This document shows positions 55,623 through 64,000 of a stretch of 64,000 nt of DNA, piece after piece. The notes below the pieces were generated by a model, which searched no databases, had not been told where the DNA came from, and saw nothing but the letters and a program-made list of their open reading frames with translations. Location: positions 992,001 to 1,056,000 of the forward strand of contig NZ_CP016543.2 of NCBI RefSeq assembly GCF_001687665.2. The letters run 5' to 3'. How positions within the stretch are numbered: position 1 is the stretch's first letter; every line of letters starts with the position of its first letter. This stretch comes from Planococcus donghaensis (GTDB taxonomy: Bacteria > Bacillota > Bacilli > Bacillales_A > Planococcaceae). Position numbers and translations under genes: made by a program.

Positions 55623-56206
55623 GACAAGCTGAAATCAAACGCAATACCAATGAAACGAAAGTAGCCATCAACTTTTCATTAGACGGCGAAGGAAAGTCAG
55701 TTATTGATACAGGTGTTCCATTTATGGACCATATGTTGGATTTGTTTATTAAGCACGGATTGTTTGATGGAGAAATTAAGGCAGATGGTGATACGCATAT
55801 TGATGATCACCACACGACCGAAGACATTGGCATTGTTTTAGGACAAGCTGTGAAAGAAGCGCTTGGCGATAAAAAGGGCATACGTCGTTATGGCAATGCA
55901 TTTGTCCCAATGGACGACGCCTTAGCGCAAGTGGTGATCGACTGCTCTAATCGTCCTCACTTAGAATTGCGTTGCGATTCGCTGAAAGAAAAAGTGGGAA
56001 CATTTGATACAGAGCTAGTAGAAGAGTTTTTGTGGAAATTTGCACTTGAGTCACGTATGAACGTTCACGTTATTGTTCATTATGGCAAAAATACACACCA
56101 CATTATTGAAGCAATCTTTAAAGCATTAGCACGTGCACTTGATGAAGCAACAATGATTGATCCACGAGTTAAAGGTGTACCATCAACAAAGGGGCTGTTA
56201 ACATGA
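55619..56206 (+). CDS. hisB: Imidazoleglycerol-phosphate dehydratase HisB
   Basis: A 195-residue monofunctional dehydratase; manganese ligands in HIDDHHTTEDIGI and HIIEAIFKALARA. It converts imidazoleglycerol phosphate to imidazoleacetol phosphate. ATGA overlap with hisD and hisH. Confidence 0.96.
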   Translation: MRQAEIKRNTNETKVAINFSLDGEGKSVIDTGVPFMDHMLDLFIKHGLFDGEIKADGDTHIDDHHTTEDIGIVLGQAVKEALGDKKGIRRYGNAFVPMDDALAQVVIDCSNRPHLELRCDSLKEKVGTFDTELVEEFLWKFALESRMNVHVIVHYGKNTHHIIEAIFKALARALDEATMIDPRVKGVPSTKGLLT

Positions 56207-56832
56207 TTATTGGGATCATCGATTATGGCATGGGCAATTTATTCAGTGTTGAACAAGCATTGAAAAAACTAGAATGCACAGTGATTATCTCAGATGATCC
56301 GGCTGTGTTAGAGGAAGCAGAAGGCATTATACTTCCAGGTGTAGGGGCATTTCCTGACGCTATGGAGTTATTAAATCAAAAAGGGTTGTCTGAATTTATT
56401 CAATCCTTGCCAGAAAAAAACATTCCACTTCTTGGAATATGTCTTGGTATGCAGTTATTGTATGAAGATAGTTCAGAAGTTAAACCAACAAAAGGCTTAG
56501 GTTTATTAACAGGACAAATTCGTCGTTTTGAAAAAGGAACATATCGAATTCCACATATGGGATGGAATCGTTTGGAGTTTTCCCATATGCCGTATTGGTT
56601 GGATGATTTGTTAAGTGACACGCATGTTTATTTTGTTCACTCGTTTTTAGCGGTTAATACAAAAGAACAAGAAGTGTTAGCGACTGCAAGTTATGGGAAT
56701 TCATCTGTTCCGGGTGTCGTAGGAAAAGGGCTAATAACAGGCATGCAATTCCATCCGGAAAAGTCTGGAGATTTCGGTCATTATTTATTAGAACAGTGGA
56801 TTGCAAATGTTAGGAGGAACCTCAATGACTAA
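56203..56832 (+). CDS. hisH: Imidazole glycerol phosphate synthase amidotransferase HisH
   Basis: A 209-residue class I glutaminase: nucleophile Cys in LGICLGMQLL (near residue 80) and His/Glu pair in MQFHPEKS. It supplies ammonia to HisF. Its end overlaps the start of hisA by 8 nt. Confidence 0.95.
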   Translation: MIIGIIDYGMGNLFSVEQALKKLECTVIISDDPAVLEEAEGIILPGVGAFPDAMELLNQKGLSEFIQSLPEKNIPLLGICLGMQLLYEDSSEVKPTKGLGLLTGQIRRFEKGTYRIPHMGWNRLEFSHMPYWLDDLLSDTHVYFVHSFLAVNTKEQEVLATASYGNSSVPGVVGKGLITGMQFHPEKSGDFGHYLLEQWIANVRRNLND

Positions 56833-57553
56833 CTTTCAAATTTATCCTGCGATTGATTTGCGGGATGGTAAATGTGTGCGTTTGTTTCAAGGTGACTATG
56901 CACAGGAAACCATCTATGGAGATTCGCCCGTTGACATGGCGAAAAAATTTGTAGATGCTGGTGCAGAGTGGATACATATGGTTGATTTGGACGGTGCCAA
57001 AGATGGCGTCCGCGTTAATGATCAAGTGGTAATTGAAGCTGCAAAATTAGGTGCTAATGTACAAATCGGTGGCGGCATTCGGACGCGTGAAGATATCGAA
57101 CATTATTTATCAAATGGTGTGAAACGTGTCATCATTGGCAGTTTAGCAATTCGTAACCCAGAACTTGCTGTATCATTTATTGAGGAATTTGGAGCTGAGC
57201 AGATTGTCATTGGCATTGATGCGAAAAATGGCATGGCGGCAACTGAAGGTTGGATTGAAACATCAGGACAAGCCGCGACTGAAGTTGCTGATTACTTTGC
57301 TTCAAAAGGTGCTAAACATTTTATCTATACCGATATCGCAACAGACGGGACGTTAGCAGGACCTAATATCGGAGCCAATAAAGCTTTAGCAAAGTCTGAA
57401 AAAGCCCAAATTATTGTCTCTGGTGGCATTGGTTCACTGGAAGATGTGAAAAATGTAAAAAAAGCAGCGGAACAAAGCAATATTGCAGGTGTCATTATCG
57501 GCAAAGCACTATATGAAAACCGCTTTACACTAGAGGAGGCATTGTCATGCTGA
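56825..57553 (+). CDS. hisA: ProFAR isomerase HisA
   Basis: A 242-residue half-barrel-repeat enzyme. Catalytic Asp lie in [13 protein letters not shown] and [15 protein letters not shown] at 56825 has AGGAGG nine nt upstream; the start at 56801 lies inside hisH. The stop overlaps hisF by 7 nt. Confidence 0.95.
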   Translation: MTNFQIYPAIDLRDGKCVRLFQGDYAQETIYGDSPVDMAKKFVDAGAEWIHMVDLDGAKDGVRVNDQVVIEAAKLGANVQIGGGIRTREDIEHYLSNGVKRVIIGSLAIRNPELAVSFIEEFGAEQIVIGIDAKNGMAATEGWIETSGQAATEVADYFASKGAKHFIYTDIATDGTLAGPNIGANKALAKSEKAQIIVSGGIGSLEDVKNVKKAAEQSNIAGVIIGKALYENRFTLEEALSC

Positions 57554-58299
57554 CAAAACGCATTATTCCATGTCTCGATGTTAAAGAAGGACGCGTTGTG
57601 AAAGGTGTAAGCTTTGTATCGCTACGTGATGCAGGAGACCCTGTAGAACTGGCTCGTTTTTACGACAAACAAGGTGCAGATGAGTTGGTCTTTTTAGACA
57701 TTTCAGCGTCTCATGAGGGCAAAGAAACTATGGTCGAAGTGGTTAAAATCGTTGCAACGGAATTATCAATTCCCTTCACAGTGGGTGGCGGGATTCGCAG
57801 CTTAGATGATATGAAGAGAATGTTGCGCGCTGGTGCTGATAAAGTATCGTTAAATACGGCAGCACTAGATCGCCCGGAGTTAATCAAAGAAGGTGCAGAT
57901 TTTTTTGGTTCACAATGTATTGTGGTCGCGATTGATGCTAAGAAAAATGGCGACAGCTGGGACGTATACACACACGGTGGACGCAACAAAACCGAATGGT
58001 CAGCTGTAGAATGGGCAAAAAAATGCGTCAAGCTTGGCGCAGGTGAATTGCTATTAACGAGCATGGACAAAGACGGCTCAAAAGACGGCTTTGATTTGGA
58101 ATTGACTCGCGCTGTACGTGAAGCAGTGGAAGTTCCAGTAATTGCTAGTGGTGGTGCTGGTAACAGAGAACATTTTGATGAAGTATTTAAAAGTGTAGAC
58201 GCTGACGCAGCATTGGCAGCATCGATTTTTCATTATAAAGAAACCAGTGTTGCAGAAATAAAAGATTATTTACGCAAAGAGGGAGTGAATGTCCGATGA
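57547..58299 (+). CDS. hisF: Imidazole glycerol phosphate synthase cyclase HisF
   Basis: A 250-residue beta-barrel cyclase, partner of HisH. Catalytic Asp in [14 protein letters not shown] and in [14 protein letters not shown] are visible, with [12 protein letters not shown]. Products are imidazoleglycerol phosphate and AICAR. ATGA overlap with hisI. Confidence 0.96.
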   Translation: MLTKRIIPCLDVKEGRVVKGVSFVSLRDAGDPVELARFYDKQGADELVFLDISASHEGKETMVEVVKIVATELSIPFTVGGGIRSLDDMKRMLRAGADKVSLNTAALDRPELIKEGADFFGSQCIVVAIDAKKNGDSWDVYTHGGRNKTEWSAVEWAKKCVKLGAGELLLTSMDKDGSKDGFDLELTRAVREAVEVPVIASGGAGNREHFDEVFKSVDADAALAASIFHYKETSVAEIKDYLRKEGVNVR

Positions 58300-58919
58300 C
58301 TACGATTCAATATGACCAAAACGGGCTAATTCCCGTCATTATCCAACATACTGAAACAAAAGAAATCTTAACGCTTGCTTATGCGAATAAAGAAGCTGTG
58401 CAAAAAACAATGGATACAAATGAAACTTGGCTATATTCAAGAAGCCGCAACGAATTATGGAACAAAGGCGCAACGAGCGGCAATACGCAGCAAGTAACGG
58501 CGGTTCGATTAGATTGTGACGGCGATTCACTCATTTATGAGGTAATTCCAAATGGTCCAGCTTGTCACACCGGACAGAACAGCTGCTTTTATGAAACGAT
58601 TCACGGTGAATCGAACGAGTCGCCAGGAGATATGATTGCGCAATTAGCGGCATTGATCAAAACACGCGAAAAGGAAATGCCAGAAGGCGCATATACAACG
58701 TATTTGTTTAATGAAGGCGTCGATAAAATTTGCAAAAAAGTTGGCGAAGAAGCAGCAGAAGTTATTATTGCTGCAAAAAATCGGGATGCTGAAGAATTAT
58801 CAATGGAAGCGGCCGACTTGCTGTATCATGTATTAGTTTTGTTACAAGAACAAAAAGTAGATTTCAGCCAAGTGGTAGATGTATTAAAAGAGCGACATAC
58901 ACCAAAAACGGGCAAGTAA
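58296..58919 (+). CDS. hisI: Bifunctional PRA-CH/PRA-PH HisI (HisIE)
   Basis: A 207-residue fusion. The N-terminal cyclohydrolase (about 1-110) has [19 protein letters not shown] and metal-binding CDGD and [12 protein letters not shown]. The C-terminal pyrophosphohydrolase (about 115-207) has [14 protein letters not shown]. It catalyses steps two and three. Last gene; hisC, needed for the aminotransferase step, is not in the operon. Confidence 0.95.
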   Translation: MTTIQYDQNGLIPVIIQHTETKEILTLAYANKEAVQKTMDTNETWLYSRSRNELWNKGATSGNTQQVTAVRLDCDGDSLIYEVIPNGPACHTGQNSCFYETIHGESNESPGDMIAQLAALIKTREKEMPEGAYTTYLFNEGVDKICKKVGEEAAEVIIAAKNRDAEELSMEAADLLYHVLVLLQEQKVDFSQVVDVLKERHTPKTGK

Positions 58920-58933
58920 ATAATAGGGAAATA

Positions 58934-58942
58934 TGCTATAAT
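58934..58942 (+). promoter_or_regulatory. Extended -10 promoter of yvcD
   Basis: TGCTATAAT with perfect -10 TATAAT, between hisI and the hairpin at 58962. No good -35. Confidence 0.5.
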
Positions 58943-58961
58943 TACAGCACATTTGAGTTTG

Positions 58962-58985
58962 GAGACGATTTTAATCGTCTCTTTT
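58962..58985 (+). terminator. Terminator-like hairpin between hisI and yvcD
   Basis: Arms GAGACGAT/ATCGTCTC, loop TTTA, followed by TTTT. It lies downstream of the yvcD extended -10 box, so it can end the his transcript and may also attenuate yvcD. Confidence 0.7.
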
Positions 58986-59004
58986 ACTTTTTCGGAGGCA
59001 TATT

Positions 59005-60528
59005 TTGGAGAATAAAAAAAGAAACGATAAGAACATACTGTCTTTTATACCGACAGGGGAATTTTACTATAGAAAAGCGATGAAAGAGCTTCAGCGTGAA
59101 AATTACCCAAAAGCACACAAGTATTTGCGTCGTGCTACAGAGCTTAGCCCAAAAGACGCGCTTTTTTTAACACAATATGGCATTGTGTTGATGGAAATGC
59201 AAGAATTCGAACAGTCGATGGATGCGTTGCATGCTGCACATGAATTGGATGCGAAAGACCCTGATGTTTTGTTTTTCCTTGCTGAAGTCCATGCACATAT
59301 GGGCTTATTTTGGGATGCGCGAAACTATGCGAAACAATATTTAGTTTTTGAAACGCAAGGAAAATATGCGGCTGAAGCGATGAGTATTATTGATTTTGCA
59401 GAACAAGAAGAGTGGCAAATTTTTGATGAAGATGGTGAAAATCAAGAAAGTGAATTCCATTATCAGCAGGAAAAAGCACGGCGTATGATGGAAAATGGCG
59501 ATTTTAAAAACGCTATCGAACTACTTGAAAAGGTAATCGCTGAAAAACCTGAATTTTGGGGTGCTTATAACAATTTAGCGCTAGCCTATTTTTATATTGG
59601 AGAAGCCGAAATGGCGAAAGCTTTACTTTATGATGTCTTGCGTAGAAATACCGGCAATTTGCATGCTTTATGTAATTTAGCTGTTTTTCATTATTATGAA
59701 AAAAATGATGAGTTAGAGGATATTCTTGAATTGTTGAAGAAAATTCAGCCATATGTATTTGAACAACGCTACAAATTAGGCGCAACATTTGCTCTAGTTG
59801 GGAAATACAAAGAAGCTTATCGATGGTTAAAGAGCTTGCAAAAACGTGGCTTTGAAGGAGATGCGGCATTTTATTTTTGGTTATCGCACGCAGCTTATCA
59901 TTCAGGACATGAAGAAGCCTCAAGACAAGCTTGGGACCAGTTGAAAAAAATGGATCCCGATAAAGATGGTTATGCACCGTGGAACGAACATTCGGCGATG
60001 CCACATGCAGATGCATTAGAACATGATCGCGATTATTTAGTGGAAAAGTTGGATCATGCGAAAAAAAGTGAGCGACTATTTGGTTTGTTTTTATTAGGAA
60101 AGTCAGCTCATAAACAAGAAATTATTTCTCATCCGAACTGGCTAGCTTCTGACCAACCATCTGTTATAGAAACTTTTGTGTTGGGTTATGCGCTTGGGCA
60201 TCCTTTTAAAAAGGAAATACCGGAGGAGCAAGCGTTTATGCGTGCTATGGAAGTTGCAGAACTGTTATATGCAGTAGACAAAATGGTAACTCAGCAGCGA
60301 GTCGAAGTATTTAAATTATGGTTCTTACTAGCGGAAAAAGCGTTTAGTGAGAATTATGGGTTTAAAAACCCACCTGCCCTAGCTGCAGCTGTCGAATACA
60401 TAGTAAAATCAGCTAACAGTGAAAAAGTAACAAAAAAACAAATGGCAGATCGCTTTAGTATTTCTGTTGCTACAGTAACCAAGTATATAAAAGACATGAC
60501 TGCTTACTTGCCTGAAACAGAGCTATAG
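59005..60528 (+). CDS. yvcD: YvcD-like TPR protein with C-terminal HTH
   Basis: A 507-residue protein with N-terminal TPR repeats (about residues 20-130 and 150-290, e.g. NYPKAHKYLRRATELSPKDA and DFKNAIELLEKVI) and a C-terminal helix-turn-helix (TKKQMADRFSISVATVTKYI, near residues 475-495). The combination suggests a cytoplasmic regulator or scaffold, but the role is unknown. The start is TTG at 59005 with CGGAGG six nt upstream. Position between his and trxB agrees with B. subtilis yvcD. Confidence 0.82.
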   Translation: MENKKRNDKNILSFIPTGEFYYRKAMKELQRENYPKAHKYLRRATELSPKDALFLTQYGIVLMEMQEFEQSMDALHAAHELDAKDPDVLFFLAEVHAHMGLFWDARNYAKQYLVFETQGKYAAEAMSIIDFAEQEEWQIFDEDGENQESEFHYQQEKARRMMENGDFKNAIELLEKVIAEKPEFWGAYNNLALAYFYIGEAEMAKALLYDVLRRNTGNLHALCNLAVFHYYEKNDELEDILELLKKIQPYVFEQRYKLGATFALVGKYKEAYRWLKSLQKRGFEGDAAFYFWLSHAAYHSGHEEASRQAWDQLKKMDPDKDGYAPWNEHSAMPHADALEHDRDYLVEKLDHAKKSERLFGLFLLGKSAHKQEIISHPNWLASDQPSVIETFVLGYALGHPFKKEIPEEQAFMRAMEVAELLYAVDKMVTQQRVEVFKLWFLLAEKAFSENYGFKNPPALAAAVEYIVKSANSEKVTKKQMADRFSISVATVTKYIKDMTAYLPETEL

Positions 60529-60577
60529 GCATAAAAGTTGAAGCTTTAGCTAGAATCTTATACGATTTAGCTACTGA

Positions 60578-61561
<984 letters not shown>

Positions 61562-61653
61562 TTGTTTCTTAATCATTTTGTAACGCGCTTGTCATAGTGG
61601 AGCTATATAATAAGAAGAGTAAAATGACCCCCTTTTTTAAAAGAGTTTTTGAC

Positions 61654-61693
61654 AGGCCGTCTTTCGAGCAATTCGAAAGATGGCCTTTTTTTT
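61654..61693 (+). terminator. Terminator of trxB
   Basis: Arms AGGCCGTCTTTCGA and TCGAAAGATGGCCT (one G-T pair), loop GCAAT, then a run of T. Confidence 0.9.
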
Positions 61694-61755
61694 CATTCCT
61701 TTGCACGACACGCCAGGATAGATGTATAATGAAGAGAGTTTACAATAGAGGCGGA

Positions 61756-62250
61756 GTGTCGAATGTGCAGCGAATCGCGAATTTACTAATTATTAAAGAT
61801 GGACAAGTATTATTATTGAAGAAACCACGGCGTGATTGGTATGTAGCACCCGGTGGAAAAATGGAGTCTGGCGAGTCGATTTTTGAGGCAGCCGTCCGTG
61901 AGTTTACAGAAGAAACAAATGCCACGCCTATAGGTACGCATTTAAAAGGCGTTTATACCATGATGATTCAAGAACAGGAACAAACAGTGGATGAGTGGAT
62001 GTTGTTTACGTTTGCAGCAAATCATTTAACAGGTGAACTATTTAAAGAAACAACTGAAGGCATATTAGAGTGGCATCCGGTAGGAGCATTAGCAACTTTG
62101 CCAATGGCGGAAGGCGACCGAACCAATTTGCAATTTGCCGCAAACCAGCAGGGGGTTCAATATGGAACATTTTATTACACCCCTGAGTTCCAGCTGATTA
62201 AAGAAAGCATCCAATCATCAATTGAAGAGGTGAATCATCCGAATGAATAA
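61756..62250 (+). CDS. yvcI: NUDIX hydrolase YvcI
   Basis: A 164-residue NUDIX pyrophosphohydrolase. The Nudix box begins at GGKMESGES and ends in REFTEE. Start is uncertain: GTG at 61756 gives an N-terminus aligned with B. subtilis YvcI, while GTG at 61765 has better ribosome-site spacing; the longer frame from 61597 runs through the trxB terminator and is rejected. It overlaps rapZ by 8 nt. First of yvcI-rapZ-glmR. Confidence 0.85.
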   Translation: MSNVQRIANLLIIKDGQVLLLKKPRRDWYVAPGGKMESGESIFEAAVREFTEETNATPIGTHLKGVYTMMIQEQEQTVDEWMLFTFAANHLTGELFKETTEGILEWHPVGALATLPMAEGDRTNLQFAANQQGVQYGTFYYTPEFQLIKESIQSSIEEVNHPNE

Positions 62251-63124
62251 TCATGTAGAAGAAACCGAGTTAATCATTATTACAGGAATGTCGGGTGCCG
62301 GAAAAACAGTAGCGATCCAAAGTTTCGAAGATTTAGGGTTCTTTACAATTGACAACTTACCCCCAACATTATTACCTACTTTTCTTAAGTTGATGAGAGA
62401 TTCTGGGAAATCGATGAAGCGCGTAGCAGCAGTTATGGATCTACGCGGAGGCGACTTTTTTGATAGCCTTGTCGATGCAATTGACGATTTGTCGAAAGAA
62501 CCAAACGTTTCAATTACCATCTTATTTTTAGATGCGGAAAACGAAGCATTAGTTAGTCGGTATAAAGAGTCAAGAAGATCTCATCCTTTATCACCGGGTG
62601 GATTGGTTTTGGGAGGCATAAAAAAAGAACGCGACATGTTAAGCGATCTCCAAGGTCGCGCCCAACACATATACAATACATCTAATATGACCCCTCGGCA
62701 GTTAAAAGAACGAATTACTTCTGATTTTTCGTCAAAAACAAGCAATGTTTTTACAGTAAACGTCATGTCTTTTGGCTTTAAACACGGCATGCCAATAGAT
62801 GCTGATTTAGTGTTCGACGTTCGCTTTTTGCCAAATCCATATTATATAGAAGAGTTAAAGCCATTATCAGGACTTGATAAGGGCGTATCGAATTATGTAT
62901 TAAAATGGCAAGAAACGCAAACGCTTATTCAGAAGTTGACAGATCTTCTGCAATTCATGATTCCACAATACAAACGCGAAGGAAAAGCACAACTGGTCAT
63001 TGCATTTGGTTGTACGGGAGGTCAACACCGTTCAGTTACGTTGGCAGAGTATTATGGTAAACTCCTCGCAAAAAACAATAAAGTTATCGTTACACATAGA
63101 GACGTAAAAACCAGAAAGGAATGA
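62243..63124 (+). CDS. rapZ: RNase adapter/nucleotide-binding protein RapZ (YvcJ)
   Basis: A 293-residue P-loop protein: Walker A GMSGAGKT near the N-terminus, FFTIDNLPP, and C-terminal [11 protein letters not shown]. In E. coli RapZ controls GlmS synthesis; the B. subtilis homologue YvcJ hydrolyses GTP and affects competence. It overlaps yvcI and ends 4 nt before glmR. Confidence 0.94.
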   Translation: MNNHVEETELIIITGMSGAGKTVAIQSFEDLGFFTIDNLPPTLLPTFLKLMRDSGKSMKRVAAVMDLRGGDFFDSLVDAIDDLSKEPNVSITILFLDAENEALVSRYKESRRSHPLSPGGLVLGGIKKERDMLSDLQGRAQHIYNTSNMTPRQLKERITSDFSSKTSNVFTVNVMSFGFKHGMPIDADLVFDVRFLPNPYYIEELKPLSGLDKGVSNYVLKWQETQTLIQKLTDLLQFMIPQYKREGKAQLVIAFGCTGGQHRSVTLAEYYGKLLAKNNKVIVTHRDVKTRKE

Positions 63125-63128
63125 GCGC

Positions 63129-64000
63129 ATGGAACGTAACCAGCACCGGAAACGCGTCGTCATATTAGGCGGCGGCACCGGACTTTCCACATTGTTGAGG
63201 GGCTTGAAATTGTACCCGTTAGATTTGACGGCTATCGTAACCGTTGCAGACGATGGTGGAAGTTCAGGACGTTTACGAGATGATCTAGATATTCCTCCAC
63301 CAGGAGATATCCGCAATGTCATGGCAGCATTATCAGATACGGAACCGTTAGTTGCTGAGATGTTCCAATATCGTTTTAAACACTCTTTAGATCTTGATGG
63401 TCATTCATTAGGAAATTTAATGCTGGCTGCTTTAACGGATATTACAGGAGATTTTTCTCACGCAGTTCGAGAGATGAGTCGTGTGTTAAGTGTAAACGGA
63501 ACCGTTTTACCGGCCGCGAACCAAATTGTTACGTTAAGTGCAGAACTAGAAGATGGTACGATTATCGAAGGCGAATCCAAAATACCTGCGTACTTACAAC
63601 CGATTAAACGTGTTTTTATTGAGCCCTATGATGTAAAAGCGTTGCCAGCAACGATTGCGGCCATTGAAAATGCAGATGTCATTGTAGTTGGACCCGGTTC
63701 TTTATATACCAGTATTTTGCCGAATTTGTTAGTGAAAGATATAAAAAAAGCTGTAATTGCTGCAAAGGCAAAGAAAATCTATATTTGTAATTTAATGACT
63801 CAAGCAGGCGAGACGTATAAGTACACGGCTTCTGACCATGTGAAAGCATTGTATGATCACGTAGGCGAAAGTTTTCTAGATGCTATATTGCTTGATAAAG
63901 TACAAATGCCAGCAACGATTGCTGAGCGGTATGAAAAAGAACAAGCATGGCCAGTTGAATATGACGAAGAACGCCTTAAAAAAATGGGTCTTGAAGTTTA
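63129..64000 (+). CDS. glmR: GlmR (YvcK), gluconeogenesis factor, 3' end cut off
   Basis: The first 290 residues of a UDP-sugar-binding regulator of cell-wall precursor flow. It opens with VVILGGGTGLSTLLRGL, followed by DDGGSSGRLRDDL, PPGDIRNVMAAL, LGNLMLAAL, VGPGSLYTSILPNLLV and NLMTQAGET. The frame is open to base 64000; the usual length is about 315-320, so only the tail is missing. In B. subtilis YvcK supports growth on gluconeogenic carbon and morphology. whiA and crh would be expected next. Confidence 0.95.
   Translation, partial: MERNQHRKRVVILGGGTGLSTLLRGLKLYPLDLTAIVTVADDGGSSGRLRDDLDIPPPGDIRNVMAALSDTEPLVAEMFQYRFKHSLDLDGHSLGNLMLAALTDITGDFSHAVREMSRVLSVNGTVLPAANQIVTLSAELEDGTIIEGESKIPAYLQPIKRVFIEPYDVKALPATIAAIENADVIVVGPGSLYTSILPNLLVKDIKKAVIAAKAKKIYICNLMTQAGETYKYTASDHVKALYDHVGESFLDAILLDKVQMPATIAERYEKEQAWPVEYDEERLKKMGLEV

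Noticed and set aside
59513..60016. 167-residue open frame opposite yvcD
   Set aside because: His/Leu-rich mirror translation; no ribosome site and no promoter.
61597..61755. N-terminal extension of yvcI
   Set aside because: It would cover the trxB terminator and has no similarity to NUDIX proteins.

Overview
The window looks like a chromosome segment of a low-GC Gram-positive rod of the Bacillales, most likely Planococcaceae (Planococcus-like). Family assignment is inference: gene content and order follow Bacillus subtilis closely, but lineage-specific losses and joins are visible. All genes except those at the two edges appear complete. No rRNA, tRNA, CRISPR array, insertion sequence or prophage gene was seen, and no gene-free stretch exceeds 300 bases.

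Left part (1-38.5 kb) matches the B. subtilis yhe-yha-hem-yhf-comK region. It begins inside a heterodimeric ABC exporter (yheI/yheH), followed by yheE, yheB, yheA, an enoyl-CoA hydratase/isomerase paralogue (yhaR), an ABC exporter pair (yhaQP), and the DNA/RNA processing operon yhaO-yhaN-yhaM. A reverse-strand block follows: foldase prsA, a two-helix membrane peptide, a DUF3267 protein, the regulator hpr/scoC, yhaH, trpP and hit. Then come ecsAB (no ecsC), the amidohydrolase yhaA, a Ca2+/Na+ antiporter, the haem oxygenase hmoB and hemE-hemH (no hemY) ending in a YtkA-like lipoprotein. Next are a tiny zinc-ribbon YhfH, lplJ, a Bce-type peptide-sensing/detoxification operon (regulator, kinase, ATPase, permease), a FadR-boxed acyl-CoA ligase (lcfB), a catalytically dead-looking S9 peptidase, an enoyl-CoA hydratase, an AarF/UbiB kinase and comK.

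Right part (38.6-64 kb) matches a different B. subtilis region (uvrBA-yvl-hprK-lgt-his-yvc). An IDEAL-domain gene sits divergent to comK at the join. Then come LexA-boxed uvrBA, yvlB, and a reverse insertion carrying a TetM-like GTPase, a DUF1801 protein and a cell-wall amidase. These are followed by hprK-lgt-yvoD-ppaX-yvoF, a full hisZGDBHAFI operon (no hisC), the TPR/HTH protein yvcD, trxB, and yvcI-rapZ-glmR; glmR runs off the right edge.

The genes are mostly housekeeping. Themes are protein secretion quality control (prsA, ecsAB, hpr), haem metabolism (hmoB, hemEH), fatty-acid degradation (lcfB, two crotonase paralogues), DNA repair (yhaNO, uvrBA), envelope-antibiotic response (bce-like genes, yvlB) and histidine synthesis. 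The points most worth a second look are the S9 pseudoenzyme with its 22-bp operator-like palindrome, the perfect palindrome just after the hemE promoter, the chromosomal TetM-like gene, the terminator that buries the yhaR ribosome site, and candidate ComK boxes at comK. I found no clearly new multi-gene system.
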